From Gymnopus androsaceus JB14 (taxonomy: Eukaryota > Basidiomycota > Agaricomycetes > Agaricales > Omphalotaceae), in contig ML769638.1 in assembly GCA_009733575.1 (NCBI GenBank), forward strand, positions 1-64,000: a stretch of 64,000 bases of DNA. Reading direction: 5' to 3'. How positions within the stretch are numbered: the first letter of the stretch is position 1; the number at the start of each line of letters is the position of its first letter. This document shows, piece after piece, positions 24,210 through 34,357 of the stretch. Position numbers and translations under genes: made by a program. A model generated the notes under the pieces. That model did no database searches. It was given only the letters and a program-made list of their open reading frames with translations, and was not told where the DNA came from.

Positions 24210-25080
24210 ATGTCCATCGTGCTTCCTGGCGAACGAGTTCCTGCTCAGCATGTAAATCTAAAACTAGGACCCGGTCTCTTACAATCTAGCAATGCTTCCA
24301 GCTCGAGATCGATTATTTCGACTCGTGCGGGGACCCTCAACCACTCTGCAAATGGCAGTAAATGGTGGATAGAAAGCAATTCCAGGCGTGTACGCTCTAT
24401 TCTAGCCAATTTTTCAAGCTATCTATTCCAATGCTTTCAAATTTAGTACGTGCCAGCTGCCCAAGAAGCGGTCGTTGGCGTGGTGGTACAAAAGCAAGGC
24501 GAAGGATTTCGCGTCGACATTGGCTCAGCACACTCTGCGAACCTGGACGGCCTAGCTTTCGAAGGCGCTACAAAAAGAAACAAACCGAATATCAAGGTAC
24601 TGATTATCTGATTTCATACTTTTCTACTCTAAAGACTTGCATAGATCGGCAGCCTCATTTACGCGCGAGTTTCATTGGCACACAAAGACATGGAACCAGA
24701 ATTGGAATGTTTCGACGCACAGACGCGAAAAGCAGAAGGTTTTGGCGAATTGAAGGGTGGATTTCTTATACGGTGTAGTCTAAGAATGTGTCGACAGTGC
24801 GTATATTCGTCTATAACAGAGCCCTGATATGTCTAATATTCACCATATACATAGATTACTGGACCCTAATCATTTCCTGTTACCTCTGCTAGGCTCTCTT
24901 TTCCCCCTCGAGATCGCAGTCGGGCTAAATGGTCGAGTGTGGATCAACTCGCAAGACGCGAAACGTATCATTGCTATAACACAAGCTATCGAAGCAGCCG
25001 ATCCTGACGCGCAAGGAATGGATGAACATAATATCACCAATTTACTTGAAGACCTCGATCGCAGGTGGATGCTCTCGTAG
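24210..25080 (+). CDS. RRP40: Exosome RNA-binding subunit Rrp40 (235 aa)
   Basis: Exons 24210-24389, 24447-24596, 24645-24796 and 24855-25080 are joined by introns of 57, 48 and 58 bp, all with GT-AG ends. The protein starts MSIVLPGERVPAQHVNLKLG and GPGLLQ, the N-terminal domain of Rrp40/EXOSC3. YVPAAQEAVVGVVVQKQGEG and FRVDIGSAHSANLDGLAFEG mark the S1 domain. IGSLIYARVSLAHKDMEPEL with the GELKGG motif and the C-terminal KH-like part (FPLEIAVGLNGRVWINS, RIIAITQAIE) follow. Rrp40 is one of the three cap subunits of the exosome core, which degrades and trims RNA in nucleus and cytoplasm. The gene appears intact and diverges from VPS37. Confidence 0.93.
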
Positions 25081-25667
25081 CTTCTCGGTACACTAGTACT
25101 ATGTATACTAGATGCCTAGAACCTATGCAATGTCAAAATGTTTGACCATTCGACCTGGGAATGGCGTTAGCATTGCCGTGGTGAGTCGCAAATAATGGTG
25201 AAGGTGAATAATTAATTAATAATAATACCACGTTTGGTGTGTGGAGTGACGACGATCGGTGGTCCGTACTACAGGCGCGCAAGTAGTCGGTCTCCCGCTC
25301 CATTTCAGAATCGAGAAGTTCACCTTAACAACTAATGTCCTCCGTCGCCCCGATCTCTATGTTTCGTGTATTTCTGTCGATGCTGCAGCTGCTTCCTTGA
25401 CAACAAAGGTTTGGTTCAGGCGACTCCAAGTCACCATGCTCTTCGAGCGGTATTTGGAATTTTCGACGTATAAAAGCGGGATTCTGTTCAGAGACGTTTT
25501 CCCAAAAAAAAACCTGAACGTTCTCTTGCCTCGTTATCCTTTCATTTTATCGTCTTTCACTTTTTACAGCTGGTATTGTCGCTCCCTTGTCCCATATCAA
25601 GTTCTCGTGCTGATGTTGCGTTTGCAGCTGAGCTCTCTCGCATTCACTCATTCGACAACTATCAACA
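25081..25667. promoter_or_regulatory. Upstream region of the Gly-rich secreted gene with TATA box
   Basis: GTATAAAAGCGGG spans 25468-25480 (TATAAAA at 25469-25475), 193 bp before ATG 25668. A pyrimidine-rich stretch follows at about 25535-25565. The same 13 bases occur in the promoter of the secreted-protein gene at 31.4 kb. Confidence 0.6.
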
Positions 25668-28225
25668 ATGGCTCCTCTCAAATTCATCGTTACAATGGCC
25701 ATCGCTCTCGCCGTGCACGTTCCAGACGTCGTGAGCTTGGGTATTCCCACTCGTCCTGGTTCTGAGGCGCGGGCTGCCCAAGACAGGGCAATTGCGAGGA
25801 GCGAGGCTAAATTCAAGGGGCACTACTCGGGGTGCGTTTTGATTCCCTGTTCTTCATTCCTCTTCTGACGACATTGATAGGTCGTGGGGTACTCCTACAT
25901 CTACCCCATCGTCTTGGGAGACAGGGTCAGTTGATTCAACGCTTTCTAACGGTTTCGATTTATTACTCACTGGGGTCTTCGTTTACCTAGATGGACCTCT
26001 GCTTGGGGTGGGGGAGGAATTCCTACATCGTAAGTCGTTACTTGTTTAGTGATTCTACCATTCCGTCTAAGATATCTTTAGATGGACTCAGTGGGGGAGC
26101 CAACCCTCTGCAACTGGAAGCGCTGGATCCGCGGGCGGATCGTGAGTACTTTTCCTTCTCTTTCATCCTTTAGGTCCCTCTGTTGAGTCGTCCTTGTGAT
26201 TGACTATTGGTTTATTTCAGATCTGGCTCATCCGGTTCAGGCTCGAGTGGCGGATCTACAGGAAGTTCGGGTTCGGGGTCGTAAGTACTTTTGCTATACT
26301 GTATTGTCATACTGACTCTTTTTTCCAAATCGCGCAGTGGTAGTGGCTCGGGATCAGGAACGTGAGTACTTTTTCGTTTCCATCCTATTGTTCGTTTCGA
26401 CATTCTTCCTTGAACGTTTGCCTTATTTCGTGCTTTCGCTCTGTATCTCTTCGTCATGCTTTTTTGTCCTTTCAGGTAACTGACTAATTTTAATATTATT
26501 TACAGAACGGGTTCGTCTGGTTCAGGCTCAACTGGTGGCTCGGGTGGCGGAACTACTTCAGGTTCTGGTTCTGCGTGAGTGTCTTTCTTATAGTTATTGT
26601 TTCTGTCACCTCCCATTACTTTGGACCTTTCCTTGAACTTCGGTTTTCTTCTCGTGCTTTCGCTGTTTCAATAACTCGATCCATCCAAATCCTTCGTATC
26701 ATTCATTCGTTTATTATTCATCACCTTGCTCCCTTTCTAATCACTCCTTCGCTGGAACTTCTTACTAACCTTTTTCGTTCATAGTGGTGGCTCCGGCTCA
26801 GGGAATGGTACTTCGTCTGGCTCCGGGTGAGTTTATTCCTGTGTTTGGATTAAACATTCCCTTGTGTTTCTTTTTTTCATCATCCGTCGTTGTTTTCTCT
26901 TACTAATGTTTATCCCTCTGTTTCATTGACAGAACCGGCTCTGGCTCTGCATCTGGTGGCTCGACTGGGAGTGCAGGAGGCTCAGTCGGAGGCTCTGGGA
27001 GCGGAAGTGCCAGCGGAAGCGGAAACGGTACTGCGGGAGCTGGAGCCAGCGGAAATGCAGGAGGTTCAGCTGGTGGATCCGGAAGTGCCGGAGGATCAGT
27101 TGGAGGCTCTGGCAGCGTTGGTGGGAGTGGAAGTGGAAATGTTACTGCGGGAGCTGGAGCCAGTGGAAGTGCTGGAGGTTCAGTTGGTGGATCTGGAAGT
27201 GCAGGAGGCTCAGTTGGAGGCTCTGGGAGCGTTGGCGGAAATGGTACTGCAGGAGCTGGAGTCAGCGGAAGCGCAGGAGGCTCGGTTGGAGGCTCTGGGA
27301 GCGTTGGCGGAAACGGTACTGCAGAAGCTGGAGCCAGCGGAAGCGCAGGAGGCTCAGTTGGAGGCTCTGGGAGCGTTAGCGGAAATGGTACTGTGGGAAC
27401 AGGAGTCAGCGGAAGTGCAGGTGGCTCAGTTGGAGGCTCTGGGGGCGTTGGCGGAAACGGTACTGCGGGAGCGGGAGCTAGCGGAAGCGCAGGAGGCTCA
27501 GTCGGAGGTTCTGGAAGTGTTGGTGGAAATGGTACTGCAGGAGCTGGAGCCAGCGGAAGCGCAGGAGGCTCAGTTGGAGGCTCTGGGAGCGCTAGCGGAA
27601 ATGGTACTGTGGGAACAGGAGTCAGCGGAAGTGCAGGAGGCTCAGTTGGAGGCTCTGGGGGCGTTGGCGGAAACGGTACTGCGGGAGCGGGAGCTAGCGG
27701 AAGTGCAGGAGGCTCAGTTGGAGGCTCTGGGAGCGTTGGCGAAAATGGTACTGCAGGAGCTGGAGTCAGCGGAAGCGCAGGTGGCTCAGTTGGAGGCTCC
27801 GTTAGCGGGGGCGGAAGTGTAGGGGCGGGAACGAGCGGATGTGCAAATGATACTGCGGGAGCAGGAGCCAGCGGAAGCGCAGGAGGCTCGATCGGTGGAT
27901 CCGGAAGCATCGGTGGCTCAGTCGGTGGTTCCGGGAGCGTAGGTGGAAGCGGAGGCGTGGGTGCTAATGGGTGAGTACACATTTCCACGTTTTCTATCAT
28001 TCTATTTTTCTCGCATTATACTTTCAAAAACGATTTGGTCTTCATTAAATGTCGCTCCTTCGCTGCTACTCTTACTAATCCATTTTTCTTTCTTATAGAA
28101 CTGCTTCAGGAAGCCTCGGAGGTTCTGTCGGCGGAGAGGCGGGTCTTGGCGCAAGCGGTTCTGTAAGTGGAGGGGCAAGCGGAGGGCGAGCCATGGTGGG
28201 AGTGTGGGAGGAGATGCTTCGCTAG
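25668..28225 (+). CDS. Secreted Gly/Ser/Ala-rich, silk-like repeat protein (about 555 aa)
   Basis: A signal peptide (MAPLKFIVTMAIALAVHVPD) is followed by a short charged piece, then SWGTPTSTPSSWETG, WTSAWGGGGIPTS and long runs of Gly, Ser and Ala. Ten exons are seen: 25668-25831, 25881-25925, 25991-26029, 26082-26141, 26221-26280, 26338-26361, 26506-26574, 26785-26826, 26933-27970 and 28099-28225. All nine introns break codons in phase 2, and exons 2-9 are multiples of three (24-1038 nt). Exon 9 holds tandem units around GSVGGNGTAGAGASGSAGG. The last exon shifts from the Gly-rich frame to RAMVGVWEEMLR and stops at 28225; the Gly-rich pattern goes on in another frame to TGA 28268-28270, so one indel near 28180-28190 is likely. 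A structural cell-wall or extracellular role is inference. Confidence 0.75.
26990..27960 (+). repeat. Coding tandem repeats, about 99-102 bp unit
   Basis: Inside exon 9 the unit ggaagcgcaggaggctcagt / tggaggctctgggagcgttg / gcggaaatggtactgc recurs about eight times with small substitutions, giving SGSAGGSVGGSGSVGGNGTA blocks. Every unit carries a potential N-glycosylation-like NGT triplet. Confidence 0.8.
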
Positions 28226-28506
28226 GTGCCAATGCCCATGGAAGTTTGGGAGGTTCAGTTTCCGTCTGATTTGCAAGTCGGGGCTGTTGAAAGTTTCCTG
28301 AACATATCTAGCACGCTCTAGCTTACATTCATTCATTCTCTCTATTACGGACAATTGTACATCCACCCTCTCGATCTCTGGAAGTCATGTAATGTACCTA
28401 CGAACTTGTAATCAACTCTCCTTTGTTTCCTTTGTATTACCATTCGAAACCAAATTTTCTGCAAAAGCATTGAGTGATACAATTATCATTTAGAAGACAA
28501 TACAAC
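28226..28506. other. Intergenic region between convergent genes
   Basis: The first 45 bp continue the Gly-rich pattern in a shifted frame. The remainder is 3' flank of both neighbours. Confidence 0.5.
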
Positions 28507-29156
28507 CTAGTCGTCGTCAGCCAATCTCGCTCTCTTAGTTGGTCTTCTGCCCAAAGTAACAGTTGTCGTGACTGATTCATCGTCAGCTGATAGTCCCGGT
28601 GCTTCTCCGTGTACTGGCTCGCTTCCTGCGTTGGTACTCTTTATCCCTCGTTAGCTTGTTCTGTTGTGCAGGAGTTAAACTGTCGTTGCGACTGGCGGGT
28701 GGTACAATGACAGTAGTTACCCCAGGCGTCGATTGTTTACCAAATTCGTCATCCCCATTCTCTTCAGACAAGAGATCCAGAGACTGAAAATGTGTAAGCT
28801 TTAGCTTGTAAATCTTGTAGACAGTTCCTACTTTGGTAGATGTGAGACTGCTATTCGAGAATATACGGTCATGCTCAGAAGCTTCGGTTCTTCGTCTACC
28901 GGTAGTTTGATTTTTGAGATAGTTCTCAAAACCTTGAATGAGATTGCCACCTGAATGAGTACCGGTTTCTGAGAGATAAGAGCCTTCTAGAGCGAAGATT
29001 TGAGCTTCGACATGAGCCTATAAAGAGCCATGAGCTTGGAGTTTTGGGTCATATATGTGAGCGACAAACCAGCTTCTTATCTATGGCCCTTTTCTTTGGG
29101 ATCGCAGCCAGCAGATCCTTCTTAATCGCTTCATACCGAGTCTTGTCATCGGCCAT
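28507..29156 (-). pseudogene. EAF6: NuA4-type acetyltransferase subunit Eaf6, with two frame breaks
   Basis: The exons are 29070-29156 (MADDKTRYEAIKKDLLAAIP, KKRAIDKKL), 28832-29019 ([13 protein letters not shown], later [20 protein letters not shown] and [12 protein letters not shown]) and 28507-28783 ([15 protein letters not shown] to RRPTKRARLADDD). Order and motifs are those of Eaf6, a small coiled-coil subunit of NuA4 and related histone acetyltransferase complexes. Exon 2 has two extra bases (TCTCT instead of TCT after EGS, near 28980) that shift the frame and lead to a stop. A further frame change lies near 28600, where KRAS changes to the frame encoding [15 protein letters not shown] and the conserved C-terminus. 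Decay is possible, but consensus indel errors are more likely because the rest is well conserved. Confidence 0.8.
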
Positions 29157-29365
29157 TGAGAATGAGAGGTGGGCGCTTAAGTTCAAGTTGTAGTTGTTTA
29201 CCAAAAGCCTTAACCAGACGACGCGTAACGCGTAAGCGCTTAAAGTCTCTTACTCAACTGCCATGTCTTCCACTCAGCCTCCTTCTGAGCCTCCTTCCAA
29301 CCCCGAGAAACAGCCCGAGAATCCACAAGAATCTTACCTCGAGCGAGCAGAGCCAAGATGCAGCG
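29157..29365. promoter_or_regulatory. Divergent promoter region EAF6/RPT5
   Basis: 209 bp separate the two proposed start codons. An alternative upstream ATG at 29263 begins MSSTQPPSEPPSNPEKQPEN, which resembles an Rpt5 N-terminus but is in another frame. So either the true start is there, with an indel before 29366, or translation begins at 29366. Confidence 0.5.
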
Positions 29366-30849
29366 ATGGATACTACACCAGACCAGCCTGCAGAAGATAC
29401 TTTTGACGACCTTCCAGAGGACATTTTGTCTCTAAACACTGACGAAATTCTGACAAGAATACGTCTTTTGGATAATGATATCAAGGTTTGCTCATTAAAC
29501 TTGTTAAATACCAATCGATACTTCACATTGCTCAGGTTATGCGCTCCGAAACAATGCGGTTACAACATGAGCAGACTGTAATGAAGGAGAAGATTCGTGA
29601 TAATGGCGAGAAAATCAAACAGAACAAAGTCCTACCTTATCTTGTTGGTAATGTCGTCGAGGTATGCCATTAACTTCTTCTCTATTCTTGTTCTTACCTG
29701 GCTCCAGATTTTAGACGTCGACCCGGAGGGCGAGGAAGATGGCGCAAACCAGGACCTCGATTCCATGCGCAGTGGTAAAGTGCGCCGTCATCAAAACTTC
29801 CACCCGACAAACTGTATTCCTTCCCATGATTGGCCTTGTTCCACCAGAAAAGCTCAAACCAGGCGATCTAGTTGGTGTGAACAAAGATTCATACCTTGTT
29901 CTCGACACTCTTCCTGCTGAATTCGACTCTCGCGTGAAAGCGATGGAAGTCGATGAACGCCCTACAGAAACATATACGGATATCGGTGGTTTGGAGAAGC
30001 AGATAGAGGAGTTGGTCGAAGCTATCGTACTGCCGATGCAGGAGGCAGAGAAGTTCAAGACCCTCGGCATCAAGCCTCCGAAGGGTTGTCTTATGTACGG
30101 TCCTCCAGGTACCGGAAAGACGCTTTTGGCTCGGGCTTGTGCTGCCCAAACACAAGCGTGTTACCTCAAGCTCGCTGGGCCTTCACTCGTACAGATGTTC
30201 ATCGGTGATGGTGCCAAACTCGTTAGAGATGCTTTCGCTCTGGCCAAGGAGAAGGCTCCTGCGATCATCTTCATCGACGAGCTGGATGCTATCGGTACCA
30301 AGCGTTTCGATTCAGACAAGAGTGGAGATCGTGAAGTGCAGAGAACAATGTTGGAATTGCTCAATCAGCTGGATGGCTTCAGCAGTGACGAGCGAATCAA
30401 GGTACGAGATCTCTTTTCTCTCCTTGATTAGTTTTGACGCATTTCATCTCAGGTCATAGCAGCTACCAACCGAATTGATATTCTCGACCCCGCTTTGCTT
30501 CGTTCAGGACGTCTGGATCGTAAGATCGAGTTCCCTCTTCCGAATGAAACAGCGCGCGCACGTATCCTAGAGATTCACTCGCGGAAGATGACTTTGGCCG
30601 AGGATGTCAACTTCGAAGAACTGGCCAGGAGTACGGACGAGTTTAATGCGGCGCAGTTGAAGGCAACCTGTGTTGAAGCTGGTATGATGGCACTGAGAGA
30701 GGGTGCATCCAAGCTGAACCACGAGCACTTCCTTTCTGGTATCTCCGAGGGTGAGTTTATTTTGGTTAAATTTTGTGATTGGCTGGTTACTCATCTCGCT
30801 GTTTACAGTGCAAAGTAAGAAGAAGAACGATCTCATGTATTTTGCGTAG
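29366..30849 (+). CDS. RPT5: 26S proteasome ATPase Rpt5 (about 425 aa)
   Basis: The exons are 29366-29485, 29536-29661, 29708-30401, 30453-30750 and 30809-30849. The protein runs from an acidic N-terminus ([15 protein letters not shown]) through the coiled coil ([20 protein letters not shown]) and OB domain to the AAA+ module. Walker A GPPGTGKT lies near residue 215; Walker [12 protein letters not shown] and the sensor region [20 protein letters not shown] follow. It ends LMYFA, a conservative form of the HbYX tail that docks into the 20S alpha ring. Rpt5 is one of six ATPases of the proteasome base. One extra A at about 29778-29780 (SMRSGK then CAVIKTS in the next frame) breaks the frame. 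In such an essential gene this is almost certainly a homopolymer error in the assembly. Confidence 0.93.
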
Positions 30850-31491
30850 TTTCCATCCGTTATGTCTGTCTTTCGCTCTTGCCATGTTAAGTAGAATCAT
30901 ATCAGTGGTTCATGAATACCAATCTTGGCCAGCTACGCCAGCTACTCGCCTGGAACGATAGGGCTGTTTGCACTCTGCTTCTCGAACCAATCGTCAGTGA
31001 GTGTTAGCACATGTTGCTTGCTCCAAGATCAAGATGCCCAACGGAATTTCGCGAGGTGCATAGCATACTCTTACCCTCCGACATTTCGACGAAGCTTCGT
31101 GTCTGGACTGTCGACGGTCTAGGATGACCTAGGTGTGGCCCCTTTATAGTATTCTGTCAACATAAGTTTTCGTCGAGTTTGACATTGGTATGCGATGACG
31201 GTCAATCGTGTCCGTCGTGTGTTTTACATATTCCCTTGTGATTTTACTTGGGAATTAGAGGGCCGTATTCTAACCAGTGCTTCTCAGACTTTAGCTTCTT
31301 AGACTTCTAGCCTCCGTTCCATCCATCCATCCATCACGGACGATGCCAAGCATTATCCTGTATTCCAGCCGACGCGTGTATAAAAGCGGGAGGGGTTTAG
31401 CTTTTGATTGTCAAGATCTTTACTCAATTTTCGACCCATTTCTTCTCTCCTTTCTCCCCTACTTTGACGACTTCGCGGATCCCTCCTCTCC
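30850..31491. promoter_or_regulatory. Intergenic region with TATA box of a secreted-protein gene
   Basis: GTATAAAAGCGGG (TATAAAA at 31379-31385) lies 107 bp before ATG 31492. The first about 400 bp have no supported gene. A short catccatc repeat lies near 31320-31335. Confidence 0.6.
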
Positions 31492-32159
31492 ATGTTCTCC
31501 CAAATCCAATCCGCTTTCCTTCTCCTGCTGCCTTTATTGGCATCTACATCCGTGTCTGCAGCACCTTCTTCAGGCTCTGATCATCCGGCGCGCCAGGATT
31601 CATCGGGCACCATCGTCTCTCCAGCTAGCGGTACAATAATCAACCCCGGAGATGCCTTTGATTTCGAGTACAATTCTCGGGCAGACTATGGCATCACGAG
31701 TTTGAACTATACTGTTTTCCTCATGACTTCCTCTCCTACATCGTTCGTGCCTAGTGCTGATTTTGGTACTGGGTACTACTTTGGGAGGTTTGCGGAGCCC
31801 AATTATCCTGGTGAGTTCGTTGCCTTTGGCCCAAGTATCTCAGTCGGGAATTAATTGATCTAACGTCCCTCGATATCACAGGTAACCCAGACCCAAAAAA
31901 CCCTCCCCCAGCACAACTTGTGATGCCGGACTTTGCTGCAAAGTCTCGGAGGCTTCGGTGCCGGAAAAAGTTTGAGCAATGGGACATTTTACCTTGTCGT
32001 GATGGAGGAATATGTAACTGGAGAGGTAAGTTACCTTGATCTTTCGTGAAGCAAGATTTATTCTGACGGTGCGAACTGTAGGCTAATGTTGGTGCTCTTT
32101 TGAGCATTGCCTCTAACGAGATATTCTACAACGTTACTACTACTACTACTACCACATAA
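31492..32159 (+). CDS. Small secreted protein, paralogue of the one at 5.0 kb
   Basis: The exons are 31492-31810, 31882-32025 and 32082-32159. A signal peptide (MFSQIQSAFLLLLPLLASTS) is followed by GTIVSPASGTIINPGDAFDF. DFGTGYYFGRFAEPNYPG precedes a phase-1 intron at the same place as in the 5.0-kb paralogue. Exon 2 begins GNPDPKNPPPAQLVMPDF. The conserved continuation GGFGAGKSLSNGTFYLVVME with EYVTGE lies in another frame, so one base too many is present near 31935-31942. Exon 3 (ANVGALLSIASNEIFYNV) ends in a Thr run from an (ACT)n repeat. If read without correction the protein stops soon after exon 2. Secretion is inferred; function is unknown. Confidence 0.7.
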
Positions 32160-32826
32160 CACTTGATCAGCACGGATGATACTACGACAGGACATTTGGA
32201 TTTTTACCCACTAGAACCCTTGAACCTTTACTTTATGATCATGGACCATACGCTGGATTGTCGATACGGATGCTTTTGCGATCTATTACTACGTATGTCT
32301 TTTTGCAACAAAGACAAGGCGTTATGATAGTACTAACTTGACATTGGCCACGAAATACCTACATACTATTACTCATTAGTAGCATCGGATTCGGTCTACG
32401 TACGATGCACACTCTCTGCTACGAATGCCTAGTGAATTTTTGATACTGCTTGTGAACTTACTAATAGTTAACATAAGCAGCTGACCAGTACGTATGTGCC
32501 ATATACGGCGCAGTGCGCCTTATCTTTAGATTTGACTGCAATGCACCGTTCCACCATCTTTTGAGCGAGGAAGTAGTAGCGATTGGAAAGAGAGTATTCG
32601 ATGCGTATTTACTTATATAGAGTCCATTACACTGTACAGTATGTCAAAATTTAACTTCTCTCCAAGTGCCCGGTGACGCTCTGCTCAACACCGGAGTTCA
32701 GATTAGAGTTTATATAATACATTGCCCTGATTCCCTCCACCCATGAGCCAATAAAAAGGAAAGTGTCTCTCTCAGCCTGCCTATATCTCGAAAAGCTACA
32801 AAAATATGATTTCAACGAAATATGTG
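32160..32826. other. Intergenic region between convergent genes
   Basis: AT-rich, no supported gene. Confidence 0.5.
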
Positions 32827-34357
32827 TCAGTCAATAAAGGCACGTACCTCGTCACTTCCTGATGATATCCTCTCCGCCAATAGCTCCTCAGCCTGGCTTT
32901 TCCAATCCTTCTCGACCACGAAAGCCACACGCGATTTTAACGACTCCATCGTCATCGCAGGTACAATATATCTATGCAGATACATTTCAGTTAACAAACA
33001 GAATCAGTCTTTGATAGAAGCGACAAACCTTTCGATGGGATTATCAAGTGCAGCCCTTACCGCAGACCACAGACCCTCCGTATCATCTCGCTTCACATTG
33101 TAAACGTACGGGGGCAGTTCGTACTTCAGCCCATTATGTTGCGCCAACCAATTATCCCTGTTATCTGGATCATTCCTGTCCCACTTCAAGATTGGATTGA
33201 TAAATGGAACACCCATACACAACGCATCGTATGGTGTCGGGCTGAGCCAAGGTGAGCCGATCCCGATAAGGGCGCGACTTTGACCAAGTTCCCGGTAAAA
33301 TTCGACCTGATTCATGAGGCCCAAGTTTACGATGGATGCTGTTACCGACGACTCGTGTTCCGTGTCGTTGATCATCCCAGCAACGAGCGTCAAGTGGAAG
33401 GGTGGTATTAATGATACTTTTGACCACGCGTAGTTATCTTTGGAGAAGTAGGATACTTTTTTGGACAGGACATACGCCCGCTGAGGACGTTCGCTGATAG
33501 GTGTGATAGGTGTGTTAAGGCAGGTGCGTTCAATACTATAGCCAAGGTAGACATTGTCCTTGGAATCTCCAGATGAAATTCGAGAATAATTTTCAGGTGA
33601 GAGCGTCCAAGAGTTACCAAGGGGGTGCGCGGAGCCACCCCAGAAGTGCAGGGATAGCATTTTCCAAGCCGGTATTCCTAGGGGACTTTTTGGCGTTTTT
33701 ATACAATCTGGGTCAACGAAACAGGCATGTGCGGCAGTGCCTTCCATAATGATGATCTTGACAAGGTCAGGAAACTGACGGTACATCAGAACGAGCTCCT
33801 TGTTGCCAGAAGGTGCAAATAATGTTGTATATCCCATTTCCCGCAGAGAGTAGAGCTGTCGTGATAATAAGTGAACGTTCCAACGAAATACGATTCGGAA
33901 TACCGTACCACACTCATGGCCCTATGATATACTTTAGATACTGAACGAACGATATGTAGTAAAAGTTTGAACATACCAAATATCCTCTCCTGCCTTACGA
34001 CAGTCTTCGCATATTGCGGTTGCAAAATGAAAGGAAGATAATATAACGATACTAGTTTGATTTGCTGTACAATTCGCATTGCTCATACATTCTATCAGAG
34101 CGCGCATTGATTTATGATTCTCGTTTTCCCAATTATTCCGAGTCGGTCGGTTAGGGGACTCCGGATATAGGTGCAATAATAATTCTGTACGCGATGCTGT
34201 TGTCGTATCTAGAACTAGGGTTGGATTTGTCGCAAAGACTCTGAAGAGGGTAAAAATCGTGATTAACACGAGCACCGAGGATATATGAGATCGTTTTGTG
34301 CGCCAAGAGGAAAGCCAGCTGAATCTTGTACTCGAAGGTCAATTTGGAAGAAATCAT
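32827..34357 (-). CDS. GT18-like glycosyltransferase, type II membrane protein
   Basis: The exons are 33977-34357, a 13-nt exon 33909-33921, 33029-33855 and 32827-32971. An N-terminal membrane anchor (SVLVLITIFTLFRVFATNPT) and a stem precede the luminal part. The catalytic region has REMGYTTLFAPSGNKELVLM, YRQFPDLVKIIIMEG, SKKVSYFSKDNYAWSKVS, and a donor-binding-like block IGIGSPWLSPTPYDALCMGV, PFINPILKWDRNDPDNRDNW. This matches the pattern of fungal GT18-family proteins, related to beta-1,6-N-acetylglucosaminyltransferase V. The frame changes by a 5-bp difference just before the anchor when compared with the copy at 46.8 kb, so the start (ATG 34357 used here) is uncertain. N-glycan branching in the Golgi is family knowledge, not shown for this gene. 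Confidence 0.75.

Noticed and set aside
26890..27822. 310-aa plus-strand frame (EALGALAEMVLQELE repeats)
   Set aside because: Shifted reading of the same coding minisatellite; the Gly-rich frame is the one joined by all phase-2 introns.
26903..28000. 365-aa Pro-rich frame on the minus strand (PPTEPPALPLAPAPAVPF repeats)
   Set aside because: It is the antisense shadow of the Gly-rich tandem repeats; the plus-strand frame has a signal peptide and consistent splice sites.
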